Source: Chaetomium olivaceum (Eukaryota; Ascomycota; Sordariomycetes; Sordariales; Chaetomiaceae). From it: a stretch of DNA of 64,000 nt. A model generated the notes under the pieces. That model did not search any database and was not told where the DNA came from. It saw only the letters and a program-made list of their open reading frames with translations. A program made the translations under genes and the position numbers. Location of the stretch: positions 186,001-250,000 of the forward strand of contig JAYWVB010000019.1 in NCBI GenBank assembly GCA_039881045.1, in the 5' to 3' direction. How positions within the stretch are numbered: position 1 is the first letter of the stretch; each line of letters starts with the position of its first letter. Positions 35,341 through 46,469 of the stretch are shown here, in pieces.

Positions 35341-35604
35341 CAGGCAAATAAACAAGAGTCCCCCCTCTGTTCAGGGGAAGAAGCGCGCAGTCACACGTCG
35401 CTGCGTTGCATTATCGTGGCGGATCCTTTACTTCCGAAAGCTGGTGAACTTGATGTCTGATTCCTTGCCTGAGACTAAGAGACTGGCCCATCCCGAACCT
35501 TATTATACCCAGCCGAAAATGCAACGCGCAAAACGGAAAAACAAAAGACCCCTACCCCTGGACAAGCCAAGAGTATCCCTGCGCTGGGCGCGCCCCAGCT
35601 CAAT
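35341..35604 (+). repeat. Two-copy island repeat, copy A
   Basis: Shares scattered blocks with 36310-36570: TGTCTGATT.CTTGCCT, CCTTATTATAC, GCGCAAAACGGAAAAACAAA and CCCTACCCCTG.ACA.GCCA. It ends near GCCCCAGCTCAATA, matched by GCCCCAGTTCAGTA in copy B. Confidence 0.7.
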
Positions 35605-36309
35605 ATAAGGCACTATTGGCGGGAGCGTTTTTAAGTTGCGCTGGAGTTGGTTCTTTCCAGAACCGCTCTGTTTCCAAGGCCCGCGTTTTCCTGTATTTTA
35701 TATCACTCCTTCTATCCGAAGTGTTTGCGCCACCCGGCGATTTAGGGTGAAATGAACACTTAACATCCTGTGACGGAGAATGCGCCTCGTGCCCTGGGTT
35801 AGGGTTGGATGCGCATTCCCGGTCGTATACTGCAGTGGTCTGTGCGCACACCACACTTATTCCACGACCCATCCCTGTGTTGTAATCCTTTCTCTCTTTT
35901 CCTTAGCTTTCGATTAACAGAATAGAGTGGTACTTGCAGTGCCTTTGAGCCTCGCGATTCCTATCGCTCATCTCTCACACATCCAACAACTGCTCGAGCA
36001 GTATCGCCACATTAACTACGAACTCGGAGTTGACACAATTATTCACCAACTGCATACATTACCACGCGCTTGAGCAAAGTACCTTGTCAGGGTATTTTTA
36101 TTTGAGGAAGCATTTTCGGACCGTAGCCATTGGTCCCCACGGATCGTATCACACAACTTCTATAGATATATAGTTAACCTTAGTAATGAACAGGAGTGTG
36201 CTGTGCTGTCTGCAAAACTGCCAGACCAGCCACCAAAACACAAACCTACAGATCCGTAGACCTGCTTGATATGGGGACAGAACACAGGCTCGGCTGCATC
36301 AATGGGTAA
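35605..36309. other. Non-coding stretch between repeat copies
   Basis: Contains one GGGTTAGGG motif near 35796. No gene is supported. Confidence 0.45.
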
Positions 36310-36570
36310 ACCGAGAAGTGTCCCCCTCTGATCAGAGAGAGAGGCATGCGCACATGCGCTGCAGGTTCTCACAGATGCGCGGGCACATTGCGTTCCAAAA
36401 GTCGTGATTAAAGTGTCTGATTGCCTGCCTTCTGACCAAAAGATTGAGCCGCCTCAGGGCCCCTTATATACAATAAGAACGCGACGCGGAAACGGGAAAA
36501 CAAACGCTCCCTACCCCTGAACAGGCCAGGAGGACCCAGTTCCACCTACACTGGGGCATGCCCCAGTTCA
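36310..36570 (+). repeat. Two-copy island repeat, copy B
   Basis: Divergent partner of 35341-35604 in the same orientation, about 970 bp away. Block order is preserved. Confidence 0.7.
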
Positions 36571-36882
36571 GTAAACGAATAATAAAACAAGTAAATAGAA
36601 TAAGAAAGGAAAGAAAGATAAGGAAAGGGAAGGGAATGTAAGGAAAGGCGGTTAAAAGCAGCTAAAAAAAAGAAACAATAAATTTTTTTTTTTTTTAGAA
36701 TCTATCGCTATAGCGATGCGAATAGCCTCAATTACAGTTTGTTGGAACTATTATAGCATTTGATAGCGCCGTCTACTGATTCTTACCGCCCAGGTACGCA
36801 CCCGCTAAATTTACGTGTGGTGCGCCAACATAAAAAACGCGCCAAGACAGTCCTGGCGTTTGCCGCACACAGCGGCTCCCTC

Positions 36883-37112
36883 TGGCCAAAAAAACTGCTC
36901 AGTGATACACCAAAAATAAAGAAGACAAAACGTCAGAGATTTTGTTCTACTTCGTTTTCTTAATTTTAGGTTCAATTGGCCAAAAATAAAAGATAAAAAG
37001 TCAAGGATTTTGTTCCACTTTGTTCTCTTAAGTTCGGGTTCGATTTGATCGAGGAATATCGCATCAAGACAGCTCTGTGTACTTTTGGTGTATCGGTTTT
37101 TTTGCCCAGCAG
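36883..37112. repeat. 70-bp tandem repeat inside a short inverted repeat
   Basis: Two 70-bp units (36910-36979 and 36980-37051) both start CCAAAAATAAA and carry GATTTTGTTC.ACTT.GTT. They sit between 36883-36918 (GGCCAAAAAAACTG..., GATACACCAAAA) and its imperfect reverse complement at 37082-37112 (TTTTGGTGTATC...GCCCAGCAG). The structure resembles a MITE-like element with an internal tandem duplication. Confidence 0.7.
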
Positions 37113-37133
37113 GAGAACGGGCAGTTAGCATCC

Positions 37134-37249
37134 CAGGGTTAGGCTTGATTATTATCCTCCCGAGCTTCGTCTTCTCGAGCTCGACAACAACCTACATATT
37201 ATGTTAGTTTACAAGATCGACAAACACATACGACCATAAGCAGTAAAAA
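37134..37249 (+). repeat. Dispersed repeat, copy 3 of 3
   Basis: Close match to 23789-23903 (GATTATTATCCTCCCGAGCT ... ACACATACGACCATAAGCAG), one end starting with GGGTTAGG. It lies just right of the tandem repeat element. Confidence 0.8.
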
Positions 37250-37363
37250 AATGGTGAGCCCGCTCTCATGGGGTGGTCGAGTGTTTTTGGGTCTTATCAG
37301 CCCTAACCCTCTATATCACGTGCAACGGGCTACCGTGACTTGAGAGACGGAGGAGCACCGGTC

Positions 37364-37960
37364 TACTCATGTCGCGCAGTGACAAAAGACCCAAAGAACC
37401 CGAACCGGGTTAGGATTGCCTGCAGGGACGAGGCCGAACTCAAAATTGTCAAGGAGGTTGCAGAGAAAAAGATGGCAACAGGCACCTGAGTGCTAGGGAC
37501 GAGCTTTACCCGATCAAGGTCGACAACGTCAACAGCTCGGTGGTTTCTGGACGACAAAGGCAATATCCGAACTGCTGCGGAGGCATTCAGTCAAGAGAAC
37601 GAAACCACAGTGGCGAAGATTGCTTGGCTGAACAGGAAAGATACAGCGAAGGCCTATGGATCGATGGTGGTTTACGTCACCAAAGGGAGCGATGCAAGGA
37701 GATTGTTGAGTGAGGGTTTCTTCCACGCCGAGGGAGAATCCGGATACACACGGGTATTTGAACGCCGGGTGCGTCCGGAGCAGTATTACAACTACCAGGA
37801 ATTCGGACACAAAGCCTTCAACTGCAAGAAAGCCCAGGTGTGCGTAAAATGTACCAAGCAAGGCCACCACCACAGCGGGTAAAGGAAACGGTCATGAAGT
37901 GCGTTCTCTTCGGAGGACCACACGAATCTTTCAGCCACAACTGCCCGAAGCTTTATCCTA
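37364..37960 (+). pseudogene. LINE ORF1 (gag-like) relic with zinc knuckles
   Basis: Two overlapping frames together give a gag-like fragment: VTKDPKNPNRVRIACRDEAE, then DKGNIRTAAEAFSQENET, WLNRKDTAKAYGSMVVYVTK and FERRVRPEQ. It ends in degenerate CCHC knuckles (YYNYQEFGHKAFNC, VCVKCTKQGHHH, then NCPKLYP). Cys residues expected at the first knuckle read Tyr (TAC from TGC), a stop (TGA) interrupts after MATGT, and the frame shifts once. It is probably the ORF1 half of a Tad-like LINE. Confidence 0.78.
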
Positions 37961-38178
37961 CTAGCCAGAAGTAGGATACATTCTCTCGACTTGACAGTTG
38001 AGACCACTAACTCTTCTCCCCTTCGACTAACCGACCCCCCAAGGTCCTTATTTTTGTTATCCAATTCTGCCCTCATCTCTCCATTGTGCCTTCACCAGTC
38101 ATTTGAAGCTCAAGGCCAATCCGGTATTCGTGCCCCCAGCCTCCACTTGGATACAAGCAGTCGGATAACGGCCGTGCC
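37961..38178. other. Spacer between gag relic and second PAQR gene
   Basis: CT-rich. No gene is supported. Confidence 0.4.
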
Positions 38179-39291
38179 TTAGAGAGACAAGCATGTTCGG
38201 TGGAAGTAATTATAGTCAAAGGCCTGCAATATTCCAGCTAGTTGAGTCACAGTGGCGAGTACCACCATGATGTGAAATAGTTGATGGGAGGAGCCCCATA
38301 TATCGAATTTGCCTGGATATCGACTCTCGGGAAACTTGGTCTACGGAAATGCAGGAGTCAGGATCAGTTATGTTGCCATCAAGTGTGTGACCTTGGGAAA
38401 CCTGGAGTCTTACAGCGTAAAAAAAGCTTCCAGTCAGAAGGAAGCCCCCTTCGACCAGATAGTAGGGCATTCCAGATTGCTTAACCATTTGCGACCAGCC
38501 GAACATCGTGATTCCATGTATCAATGGTGCAAAGCCAGACGCACCAAGCCCCACGAACGTGAGTGTTCGGAAAATGCGGAACTTGTGACCCTGGAATCTC
38601 GGACTGACCATGATTACGATGGTAAGCGCACCGAGAATTCCAGTCTACCAACCAAAGTAACTATCAGATACGAGATACAAGTGTATAGGGCACACGGATA
38701 TCCACTCACCATAGACCAATAGATATTGCGTTGCAGAGGTTCGCAGTAGAAGACCATATATATTCCCGAGATAAAATCGCCCACTGTCAAGAAGGCTATG
38801 CCCACCAGGTCAAGCTGCAGACAGAGCTGTTCCACCCTGTAGGAGTGGTTCAGCAAGGTGTGGTACATCGTTGACAGCCCCAAGCAGATAACGGCAGTCA
38901 AGAGAAAGAAGGCAAACATGAGGTAATCAGTGGCAGTGGCCGTGGAGTATCTACTTGCAAGATACTGGTAGATATACCACTCACCGAGCAGAAAGGTGAT
39001 CCCTGGTATCAAGTGGGAATATATATTTACCGACTCGTTGTGAAGATAGGACCAACTGCTGAATGAAACCTGCGCCGAGCCTGAGATTGGGCGATAGCCA
39101 TGCCGAATGAACTCGTTATCTTGGTGCCATTCCGGGAGGTCGTCAAACGAGAGAAGAACTCGGCGTGCCTTGCCGATTTTGGATTTATTTCTCCAAGATC
39201 TTTCGCGCGTGTAACCATTTCCCGCGGCGGGTAGCTCGTTGCGCTCCTCGGCTGGTTGCGAGGGCAAGACCCGCCGATGAGCAGGAGGCAT
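38179..39291 (-). CDS. PAQR / hemolysin-III family seven-helix protein, copy 2
   Basis: Exons 39291-38710, 38644-38414 and 38340-38179 (324 residues). The third exon is partly in another frame and ends HRTCLSL. Motifs are NESVNIYSHLIPG, STMYHTLLNHS, LQLDLVG and HQLFHIM. It is roughly 60% identical by eye to copy 1 over the membrane core, and both introns fall at the same codons (after YWSM/V and after FYA), so the pair arose by duplication. The N-termini differ (MPPAHRRVLP here). An in-frame ATG at 39417 would add 42 residues, but the longer start lacks family support. Confidence 0.86.
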
Positions 39292-40403
39292 TGCTATCGC
39301 GCCTGGTGGCCCGAAGCCCCTTGTTTTCCTATTAGTGAAGTGACGCGACCAACATGGCTCAAGTGACAAAGGAAACGACAAGAGAATGGTTGAGACAATA
39401 TTATGAAGTGATCTCACCTCCTTATGAATGAAAAGTTGTGCTTAAGTTGGAGATACCCACCGCCGCGCAGTGGCTTTGAAGGAAAACAATGTCGGGCTGA
39501 AGAGGGAAGTCGTCAACTAGAAATGTGTGGACCAGCCTCGCGGATTGTAAATCATCAAAAAGCCCCTCGCATCAGAATGCCGCCGGGCCAATTTAATGAT
39601 TGGCCAAACCCGGACCGCGAGGAACGCATCTGCATGCTCCGTATGTACAAACATTCCTCTGGGGCGAGCGGTGACGACTTCTGGGGGTAACTAACATCAA
39701 CTCTCTAAGACGTTCCAGGCTGCCTACCATGGCGGACGATGGAGCCTCTGGGAATCTAATCGCCGCCATCGGAATCTCCGTTTTGTTCTCTTTGGATAGG
39801 TATGTATGCACTTACATACATACTCCCATCCACATAAAGGGCGAACGAGCTCCCGTCATACTAAGCAGGTGGGAACGCAAGAATGCACAGTTCGTACCAC
39901 GTACTACGCGTATATAATAACCCCACTCGGCACGTTCCTTCAAGCTTGCGAATTCCTCCAGTACGAGTGTAGCCATCGGGTTGCTGTGTTTACCCTGACC
40001 AATGGTGAAACAATTTGATATCCAACTTCCATCTCGGAAGTGTTGAAGTCAAGACCGGGTGGAGACCAGGATTCTCAAGCCCACTCAAAACGAGACGAAT
40101 ATGTATGAGGGTTAGGGTCCACCGGCAGAGCGATGCGAGTGTTGCTTGGCTGTTGGGCGGCACCCCACCATGCATTGCGATCCACATGCGACAAGCGACA
40201 AGCGACAAAGCGACAAGCTGCCAACTCCGTGTTTCGAAGCCGAGACGGTGGGAATTTAAGCATTCTTTATTAGCTACTTGGAGATTTGGTAGCCACTGTC
40301 CTCCCGCTGAAGGAACAACAATAATTTCCACACTCAAACCATCTCCCTCCCTCCTTCGAAGCCTCCTCACCCCAGGGCCCTGGCCTCACCGCGTACCGTC
40401 GCC
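39292..40403. other. Divergent intergenic region, right border of island
   Basis: Promoters of PAQR copy 2 (-) and SEC1 (+). One GGGTTAGGG motif lies near 40109. No gene is supported. Confidence 0.5.
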
Positions 40404-42937
40404 ATGGACGGGCCGTCCATCATCAAGGAGCACGGCAAGGGTATGCATACTATTCGTACCCCTTTTGCGAACAAGGAGCTACCATATAGTATTGCTAACC
40501 GCCGCTCATAGCCATCATTAACGCCATCCGGAGAACTACCCAAAACGATGTAAGCCGACCTCGACCTCCTCGTCACCTCCCCGACCCGCAACACCCCCTG
40601 TCCCTCGATCGAAAGAGCCCTGCGCTGACCCTGCCGCGTGCCTGTTAGTGGAAAGTTCTGGTTCTCGACGAAGGCACCAAGAGGATCATCGACAGCTCCG
40701 TCAACGAAGATGACATCCTCAACCACAACATCGCCAGTATGCCTCCGTATCCCCACCCGACGGACCGTCAGCAGCACTAAACCGGTCACTCAGATATCGA
40801 GCGCATCGAGGAGCGGAGGGAGATGAACCCGGACATGGATGCTGTATACTTCCTGTCCCCCCTGCCACACATCGTCGACTGCCTCTTGGCCGACTTCGAG
40901 CGCCGCCGCTACAGGAGGGGGTTTATACTATGGGCTGGCACCCTGCCCGACCAGCTGGAACGCCGCCTAGATGGGGCCCGGAGGCAAATGGGAGGTATGG
41001 CGTTGCCGTTCTTGGTGTTCCCGGAGTTGCTGGGCTCACCATATTTATAGGACCGCCTGACCGTCTCCTCGTCGACTTCTTCCCCCGCGAATCGCATCTG
41101 ATCACCTTTCAAGACCCCTCCAGCTTCCTCGTCTTGTACAATCCCACGTGCAACAACCTTGTAGCACCACATTTACGCACCTTGGCATCAAAGGTACGGC
41201 CACGACGCCCCATGCGTTACCACGGGGGTGCTGGTTAGCTAACGAGGCTTCTAGATTGCCTCCGTCTGCATCACCCTGCAAGAAGTCCCCAAGATCCGGT
41301 ACTTCCAACCCCCGGCACACACCACCCATGAGGCCAAGGTCTTGTGCATGCACTTGGCTCGCTTCGTCCAGGAGGAGCTAGATAACTATCAGAGATTCGA
41401 TCGTAATTTCCCACCACAATCTCAGCGACCACAGTCAGTGCTGCTCGTCACAGACAGGTCCATGGACTTGATGGCCCCCCTGCTACACGAGTTCACCTAC
41501 CAAGCTATGGCCCACGATCTGCTCCCGATCAGGGACCAAGAAAATGGCAAGGTCACCTTCCACTTGACCATCAATGAAAACACTCCGAAGGCCGAGGAGA
41601 AGGACATGGAACTCGTGGACAAGGATACCGTCTGGGTCAACAATAGGCACCGCCACATGAAGGACACCATTGACAGGCTCATGGCCGACTTCCAGAAGTT
41701 CCTCGACCAGAACCCCAGTCTCGCCAAGAAGGACGATTCCTCGCTGCCCACTGTGAACGACATCCGGGACATGATGGCTGGTTTGCCGCAGTTCCAGGAG
41801 ATGAAGCAGGCCTACTCACTCCACCTCACCATGGCTAAGGAGGCCATGAATATCTTCCAAAAGTACAAGCTCGCAGACATTGCTTCGGCAGAGCAGACCT
41901 TGGCCACCGGCCTCGACGAGGACTACAAGAAGCCTAAGAACGTCCTCGACGACGTTGTCCGCCTTCTGGACAACCCAGACGTGGCGCCCGCAGACAGACT
42001 CCGTCTCATCGCCCTGTACGTGCTGTACCGTGACGGCGTCATCGAGAAGGATATCAGCCGGCTTTTATGGCATGCATCGCTGCAGCGGTCGCGCGACAGC
42101 CAAGACCAAGCCATCATCGAAAACCTCCATCTCCTCGGCGCCCGCCCCCTGAAAGAACTCAAAGAACCGCGCCAGCCACCACCCCCACTCTTCCCACCTC
42201 GCAACCCTCAAGCTGCCGTCCCCGACGACGAATACGCCCTATCCCGCTTCGAGCCCGCCATCAAGCAAATGCTCGAGCGCGTCTGCGCCGGCGACCTCGA
42301 CCCAGCCCTCTTCCCCTACGTCGTTCCCCCCCTAGAAACCGCCAACGAGTCCTACGGCTCCCAGGGCTCCCTCCGCTCCGCCGCACCCCGCTGGGCATCC
42401 GCCAACCGCCGGCAGGCCGAGAACCGACAGCGCATCATCGTCTTCGTCGCCGGCGGCGCCACCTACTCGGAGGCGCGCGCCTGCTACGAGATCTCCGAGA
42501 AACACAACCGCGACGTCTTCCTCGCCACCTCCCACATGGCCGCCCCCGGAAAGTACATCGCCGACCTGCGCGCCCTCAAGCTCGACCGCCGCCGCCTCGA
42601 CCTGCCCATCGACCGGCCCCCGCCCCGCGCCCCCGCTCACCTCTTTGAGCGCCCCGCGCCCACCCCACCTCCGCCACAGCAGCAGCAGCAGCCTGGCATG
42701 GGTGGTGGTATGGGCCGCCCGATGCCGCCCGGCGGTGGTGGGGTGCGTCCGCCTACGAACGCGCTCGCGGGTATGAGCTTGAACAGCAGCGGTGGTGGTG
42801 GGCCGTCGGTGTCGGCGTCGTCGTTGGGCGTGGGTGGTGGCGGTGGGGACCTGAGGCCGGGGACGAGCGGGTCGGATGGGGGGAAGAAAAAGGATAAGGA
42901 GAAGAAGAAGCGGAATATCTTTGGGATTAAGAAGTAA
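40404..42937 (+). CDS. SEC1: Sec1/Munc18 (SM) family exocytic syntaxin-binding protein
   Basis: Six exons: 40404-40440, 40511-40548, 40649-40736, 40794-40994, 41051-41193 and 41255-42937 (2190 nt, 729 residues). The start MDGPSIIKEHGKAIINAI fits the family N-terminus. Domain 1 includes VYFLSPLPHIVDCLLADF and LLVDFFPRESHLITFQ. The central region has VLLVTDRSMDLMAPLLHEFT and the late strand IIVFVAGGATYSEARACYEI. SM proteins clamp SNARE bundles and drive exocytosis at hyphal tips. The tail is a Pro/Gln/Gly low-complexity region ending RNIFGIKK, usual for filamentous fungi. All splice phases close and no frameshift is present. Confidence 0.92.
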
Positions 42938-43558
42938 AGAGTTCGGGGAAGGGAGGGAGGGGCAGCATTGTGGTTGGTCAGTCACTTCTATTCAGTTTCG
43001 CTGCGCTGTTGTGTTGTGTTGTTTGGTTTGGCTTCGGCTCGGTCTGATCAAGCATGGAGTTCCGGTTCTCGTTTGCGGTTGGTTGAAGGACAAGACACCC
43101 GTTGGAGAGAAAGCGAGGAAGAAGAAGACGTGCCCGTGTATTTAGCGGCGGAGGCGCAGAGGCTGGTGACCTCCGTGTCCTGTCTATGTTACCGAGTCTA
43201 TCTTAGGTATGTAGATGGATGTAGATAACTAGATGGGTTTCACTCGGTGGGTGCCCTGCTTCTGTGGTATCAATGACCGCGTCGAGACATGAAATAGTTA
43301 CATAACCATGAGTGTTTGATTCCGACGGCACCAGAAGCACAATTCCCAGGGCATATATCATGACGTTTCCGCTGTATACCCATTTTAGGAACCCGAAGTC
43401 GTCGGGCTGCCACTACAGCCAGCCTACTCTTCCGGTTGATGAACCTGCGCAACTCATTTACTGTAATGTACACATACATCATCACCGTAACCCTGTCTGC
43501 CGAAGCTGTCTTTTGCGCTTCGCAGTCACATCTTCTCACCCAAAGTTGGCAAGCTCAT
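42938..43558. other. Convergent intergenic region
   Basis: Shared 3' flank of SEC1 and RPN1. No gene is supported. Confidence 0.5.
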
Positions 43559-46469
43559 TTATTTACCACCCTCCCACTCCGGGTTCTGCATCAGAATAAT
43601 TAGCATTGGCGCAAAGCGAAAGGTCGAAGGATTAGGGACGTACCTTGCGCAGGATCACCAGACCCTCGAGAGTGCTGTTCAAGCTGATGTACTCCTCGTC
43701 CTCGAGCTCCGCGCGCTCACCATACGCCAGCAGCACCGGTGTGCTCTGCGTCTGCCAACCGGTGATGGTCTTGGGGCGGCCGGCCTGGCCAACAACGTCG
43801 ACCGCTTGACCGACCCGCACGTTGACCGTCAATGGCTTGAGGTTCTCGTCCAGTGTGACCAGGAAGCGCGGGTGCATCGCCGTGACGAGGAAGTAAAGTA
43901 GGTAGTGTGAGTTCGACGTGATAAACTGCTTCGAGTCGATCATTGCCACGAGGACGGTAAGGAGACCGGCCGCAGAGACGCGCGACAGGATTTGGCGGTC
44001 GGTGTGGAAGGGGTTGATGGAGAGGGTGCCCTTGCCCATGTGTAGCAGACCCTGGGCGATTCGCACCATAAATAGGGACTCCTGATCCCGATGGTAGTAG
44101 CTCGCAAGCTGGCGGAGAAGTTGCGCCAGCCTCGCGTTGTTAGTACCAGCACCCAGGAGACCCATAGCAAAAATGGCGTTGATGGCGACGTCATTATCAT
44201 TGTCGTGGCTATACCGCGAGAGCGTGTCGTAAATCTTCATTTGCGGGTTGCTGGGGCTGACGAGACCCATGGCCAGGGGTACTGCCCTGCGGATGTTTGC
44301 CTCGCCATAGTGCATGAGATGACCGAAATGGCGGAGCACCATGTCTTGGCCGACGTCCTCGCCCATGGAGATCAGCCCGATACCGAGCACGGCATAAGCC
44401 TGCAGCAACTCGTCACCCTTCTTCTCCTCCGACTCTTCCATGTGCTCGTTGCACAGGTGCAAGAGCTCCTGGATCTTCAGGACAGCACCTGTGCCAGCCC
44501 AGGCACAGATGGATGCGAGAACCGATGTCGGCTTCGCCATAGGGTGCTCGACAACCTTTAGCGTCTCGAGAACAACGTCGACCTCCTCTTGGCGACCAAA
44601 GTAGAGTAGACCCAGACCGAGAGCGAGGAAGCGTGTCCACTTATCCGTGAGCTGGCTCTTACGCTCGTCATCCATCAAAGTCATGATGATAGCCTCACCG
44701 GCCTCAGCGTGGGAAGACCCAACGAAGACCAACCCGCAAGCCAGCGCGGCCATGGCCGACACACGCATCTCCTGGCTCGTGTCGGAAATGATCGGTAGGA
44801 GGTAGGCGAGAAGCTCCTCCTTGTTGGAACCGGCGTACGACAGACCGAGACCCATGATGGCGGCTACCCTAATCAGGGGGTTCTTGTGGTTGAGCTTGTC
44901 GTGGTCGGCGAGAAGGGCCATGGCAGGCTCCGAGTCCAAGCGGACGCCCGAGTTCATGATGCCTATCGCGAGGTAGGCACCGGCTTGGATCTGCTCTTCC
45001 TCAAGGTACGTGTACTTGTCGACTTGGTCCAGGCCGCTCTCGATATCCCACATCAGCAGTGTCCCTAGGGAGGCGACTGTGGACATCATGCCCTCCTCCT
45101 TGGTCTTCCATACCCAGCTCTCCTTATCCTTCTCGACCAGCATCATCTTGTCGTTTCCGAAGCCCGCATTCACGAAAGCGTTAACGAAAGCGGCCGCCAG
45201 GTTGTTACGGGCAGAATCAAAGTTTGTTAGCCCAGCCACGCGGCTGCTTTCCAGGTGACTCTTGTAGATATCCTCGGTCGTCTTGGGCTCCAGAATATTA
45301 AGCTCCTTGCCAAGAGATTTGAAATGCTCGGGCAGCTTCACGTTGCCAATACATTCGACAATTTCCTCATCGTCGGGTGTATCCCGGTCGTGGTCCAGAC
45401 ATATCCTCTGGCGTGCGACGAGGAAGGCAAGCTGCTTCTTCAAGGCCGGATCCGGGGCATCGTCGAAATCGGCATCGATGAGAGCGAGGTCGTTAATCCG
45501 GATGGCAAGCACCATGGCTTGGGTGTACTGCTTGTAATTCTTGTAGATGCCGTGCGCGACCCGGAGGAACTGTTCGTTTTCCGGGTAGGTGAGCAAGTTG
45601 ACCATCGAGACCATATATAGGCAAACCCTCCCATAAGTGTTCTCGTCGACAAACTTGGGCAGCTCATCAATGATCTCCAGCTCGCTCATCAGGTCCACGG
45701 CATCCGCCTCTTGGTTGCTCTTGAGGAAAAGCGGCACAAGAGTCAGTGCGAGATCAACCAAGTCCGCGGTTGACTCGTCGGCGGTAATGCGCTTCCCGTA
45801 GACCTCGCCAATCTCGAGCGCGAGATGGCGGACGTACTCGTGACCCCACGAGCCAATGTCTTGGGTGGGCGCGAGGAGGCGGTACTTCAGGGTGTCCTGG
45901 CGCTCTTCGTCCGAGTAGGTCATGCCGATCACGGACAAAACATCGGCCAAGGAGTTCTTGTCGTCGCCTACCGGCCATTCGTCGTAGAGCTTTGTCATGG
46001 TCTCATAGTGTGGGCGGAGAAACTTCAGTGGCTTGGGAACGGCTGTCATGGAGGAAGTTGATGTCTTGATAAAGTTCTTCATGGTCTCGAGGGCCGGCTT
46101 GTAGAGCGATGCGTTGGATTCCTGCGAGGTTCGAGTCAGCAACTGACAAACAGGTCAATCATGGAAATTCGGCCACGCACAGTCAACCGCTCAACAAGCA
46201 TGTCGAGCTCATTCTTCAACGTCTGGTCCTCTTCGCTGAGCTCTTCCGAAGCTGGTGATAGCAATCAATAGTCAGCCAAACCGAACCGACAAGGGTCCCG
46301 GGTCCCGGCGGGGCGGCGCAGGAGAGGATAACAAACACTCGGCCTTGTCGTCCTCGTCTTTCTTGCCATTTGGCACCGGCTCCCCGGCCTTGTCCTTCTG
46401 TGTCTCATCGTCCACGGCCTTCCCCTTGCCCTTATCGGCCGTCTTGGACAAGTCGCTCTCTTGGGCCAT
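43559..46469 (-). CDS. RPN1: 26S proteasome regulatory subunit Rpn1 (PSMD2)
   Basis: Four exons: 46469-46337, 46251-46181, 46121-43644 and 43585-43559 (2709 nt, 902 residues). The first intron uses a GTTTGT donor. The final 27-nt exon adds NPEWEGGK after LRK. Family marks are the acidic N-terminus (AQESDLSKTADKGKGK), TLKNELDMLVERL and EEDQ repeats. PC repeats include AYLAIGIMNSGVRL, VAAIMGLGLSYAG, VSAMAALACGLVF and AINAIFAMGLLGAGTNN. Rpn1 sits in the base of the 19S particle and docks ubiquitin receptors and Ubp6. The frame is intact over 2.5 kb. Confidence 0.93.

Noticed and set aside
29225..39291. Possible secondary-metabolite or defence cluster
   Set aside because: No synthase, P450, NLR, polymerase or nuclease beyond transposon parts. 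The genes are membrane or unknown proteins without a shared pathway.
42332..42985. 217-codon minus-strand frame
   Set aside because: Antisense to the low-complexity tail of SEC1. His/Arg/Gly-rich with no motif.
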